Assembly: GCA_964597305.1 (NCBI GenBank)
Contig: CAZQWU010000001.1
Coordinates: forward strand, 28,264-92,263
Direction: 5' to 3'
DNA from: UBA7398 sp964597305
GTDB taxonomy: Bacteria; Actinomycetota; Actinomycetes; Nanopelagicales; Nanopelagicaceae
Length of the DNA: 64,000 nt
Part shown: one piece after another, positions 63,363-64,000 of the stretch
Layout: the number at the start of each line of letters is the position of its first letter
Position numbering within the stretch: position 1 is the first letter of the stretch
Position numbers and translations under genes: made by a program
Notes under the pieces: model-generated
What the model saw: the letters and a program-made list of their open reading frames with translations, nothing else
What the model was told of the DNA's origin: nothing
Database searches by the model: none

Positions 63363-63503
63363 AATTAACCTTTCTCAGCCGGTTCTCACGCTCGCCGTGT
63401 GATCTAGCGGTAATTGACCGGCGCCCGTTTTCTCCGTACTTTTCAACCACCAGTACGAAGGCTCTGCGCTCGGCAGTGGCCTTGTTAATCGGGGGAGAAC
63501 ACA
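63363..63503 (+). promoter_or_regulatory. 141-base leader with three possible hairpins
   Basis: Upstream of the solute-binding protein. Possible stems are CGGT-AATTG-ACCG (63408-63420), CGTAC/GTACG with a 13-base loop (63435-63457), and GGC-T-CTGC-GCTCG-GCAG-TG-GCC (63460-63481). A GGGGGAG ribosome binding site at 63491-63497 follows. It is more GC-rich than the surroundings. No known riboswitch class was recognised; it may be a long 5' UTR or operator region. Confidence 0.35.
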
Positions 63504-64000
63504 TTGCGTAACAAGAAAATCAAACTCGCCGCCGGCGTCTTGGTTGCCATTGCAGGCCTCATTGCAACTGCAACACAAGCACCAGCAGCAGTTTTCCAGG
63601 TCCGTCTCTATGTTTCGGCTGACACGAACGTTGAGAAGTTGTACCTCAATGAACTTATTCCTGCTTTTGAAGCTGCTAATCGCAACTACAAAGTAGACCT
63701 TTCATCATTCGACCTTCATGGTAAGAATGATGCGCTAACACTTGCGAAGATCATCGCTGCGTCCAAGACTAATAAGGATCCAGGCGTTGACATTATCGAT
63801 GCTGGTTTCAATACCCAGCTCGGTTTGTCAGGCTACTTAACTATTCCTTCCGCATCTCGCGTACCAAATATCAATAACGTTCCACAATCATTAATTGATA
63901 TGGGTAAAGGCGCAGTTCCTTATCGTGCATCAACGGTTCTCTTGGCATACAACCCCAAGGTTGTCGCAACACCACCAAAGACTCTTGATGATTTGATTAC
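63504..64000 (+). CDS. Extracellular solute-binding protein of an ABC importer (partial)
   Basis: An open frame from TTG at 63504 to the window edge, 165 codons. It starts with a secretion signal (RNKKIKLAAGVLVAIAGLIATA, then TQAPAA) followed by a mature region (RLYVSADTNVEKLYLNELIPAFEAANRNYKVDLS) like family 1 sugar-binding proteins. No cysteine occurs in the visible part, so there is no lipobox. The strong ribosome binding site and frequent C-ending codons suggest high expression. Permease and substrate are outside the window. Confidence 0.82.
   Translation, partial: MRNKKIKLAAGVLVAIAGLIATATQAPAAVFQVRLYVSADTNVEKLYLNELIPAFEAANRNYKVDLSSFDLHGKNDALTLAKIIAASKTNKDPGVDIIDAGFNTQLGLSGYLTIPSASRVPNINNVPQSLIDMGKGAVPYRASTVLLAYNPKVVATPPKTLDDLI

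Overview
The window looks like a chromosome segment of a small-genome, moderately low-GC actinobacterium. I judged GC by eye at the mid-40s percent. Lineage markers are WhiB1 and WhiB2, the MtrA/MtrB pair, PdtaS, actinobacterial DapD and DapC, MshB of mycothiol synthesis, and the small families DUF3117, DUF3107, DUF3499, DUF5719, DUF6113 and Rv3235-like. Gene order follows Mycobacterium and Streptomyces in several blocks. Very short intergenic spaces and many stop/start overlaps suggest a streamlined freshwater lineage such as Nanopelagicales (acI). That placement is inference.

Layout. 1-3021: the end of birA, a GtrA protein, a VOC protein, purK, purE and a CoA-binding protein. 3036-9366: a surface-glycan block with UDP-glucose dehydrogenase, an LCP ligase, a GT2 glycosyltransferase, a Wzm/Wzt-type ABC exporter and a SpoIID/LytB protein. 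9381-12955: dapD, a LOG protein, an SRPBCC protein, a lone sigma region 4 protein, DUF3117 and NhaA. 12988-23007: pepA (with an assembly gap inside a 15-bp tandem repeat), an O-methyltransferase, htrA, tatB, mrp, an MgtE_N/CBS protein, an atypical NRAMP transporter, an EamA transporter, a PHP phosphoesterase and MarC. 23036-29985: DUF3107, TetR, mshB, DUF6113, cysS, a GNAT protein, fdxA, dapC and a sugar nucleotidyltransferase. 30105-43708: whiB2, a 1043-residue membrane glycosyltransferase, DUF5719, DUF3499, a phosphohexomutase, ahcY, mtrA, mtrB, comF and secA. 43745-54216: the Rv3235-like protein, a SAF/CpaE-like pair, pdtaS, whiB1, msrA/msrB, a DNA glycosylase, DUF4389, TerC, a LacI regulator, small membrane proteins and a short HPF. 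54221-64000: carbohydrate and inositol catabolism with a Gfo/Idh oxidoreductase, a GH63-like hydrolase, two IolE-like proteins, iolC-iolB-iolD, a ROK kinase, MgtC and the start of a solute-binding protein.

How the parts work together. The 3-9 kb block can make UDP-glucuronate, glycosylate a lipid-linked polymer, export it and attach it to the wall. WhiB2, the large glycosyltransferase, MtrAB and secA form the familiar actinobacterial envelope and division neighbourhood, but lpqB and the usual hpf between comF and secA are missing. The last 10 kb can carry myo-inositol-type intermediates through dehydration (IolE-like), ring hydrolysis (IolD), isomerisation (IolB) and phosphorylation (IolC). 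No inositol dehydrogenase or aldolase is assured in view.

Promoters. More than twenty genes have a TANNNT-type -10 box ending 6 or 7 bases before the start codon, the signature of leaderless transcription. Three divergent pairs have overlapping back-to-back -10 boxes.

The most interesting candidate system is a translationally coupled pair: a soluble MgtE sensor-like protein and an NRAMP homologue that lacks the canonical DPGN and MPH metal-site motifs. It may be a two-protein magnesium transporter. I found no tRNA, rRNA, CRISPR array, insertion sequence or prophage. Apart from two runs of 100 N, no stretch over 300 bases lacks a gene.
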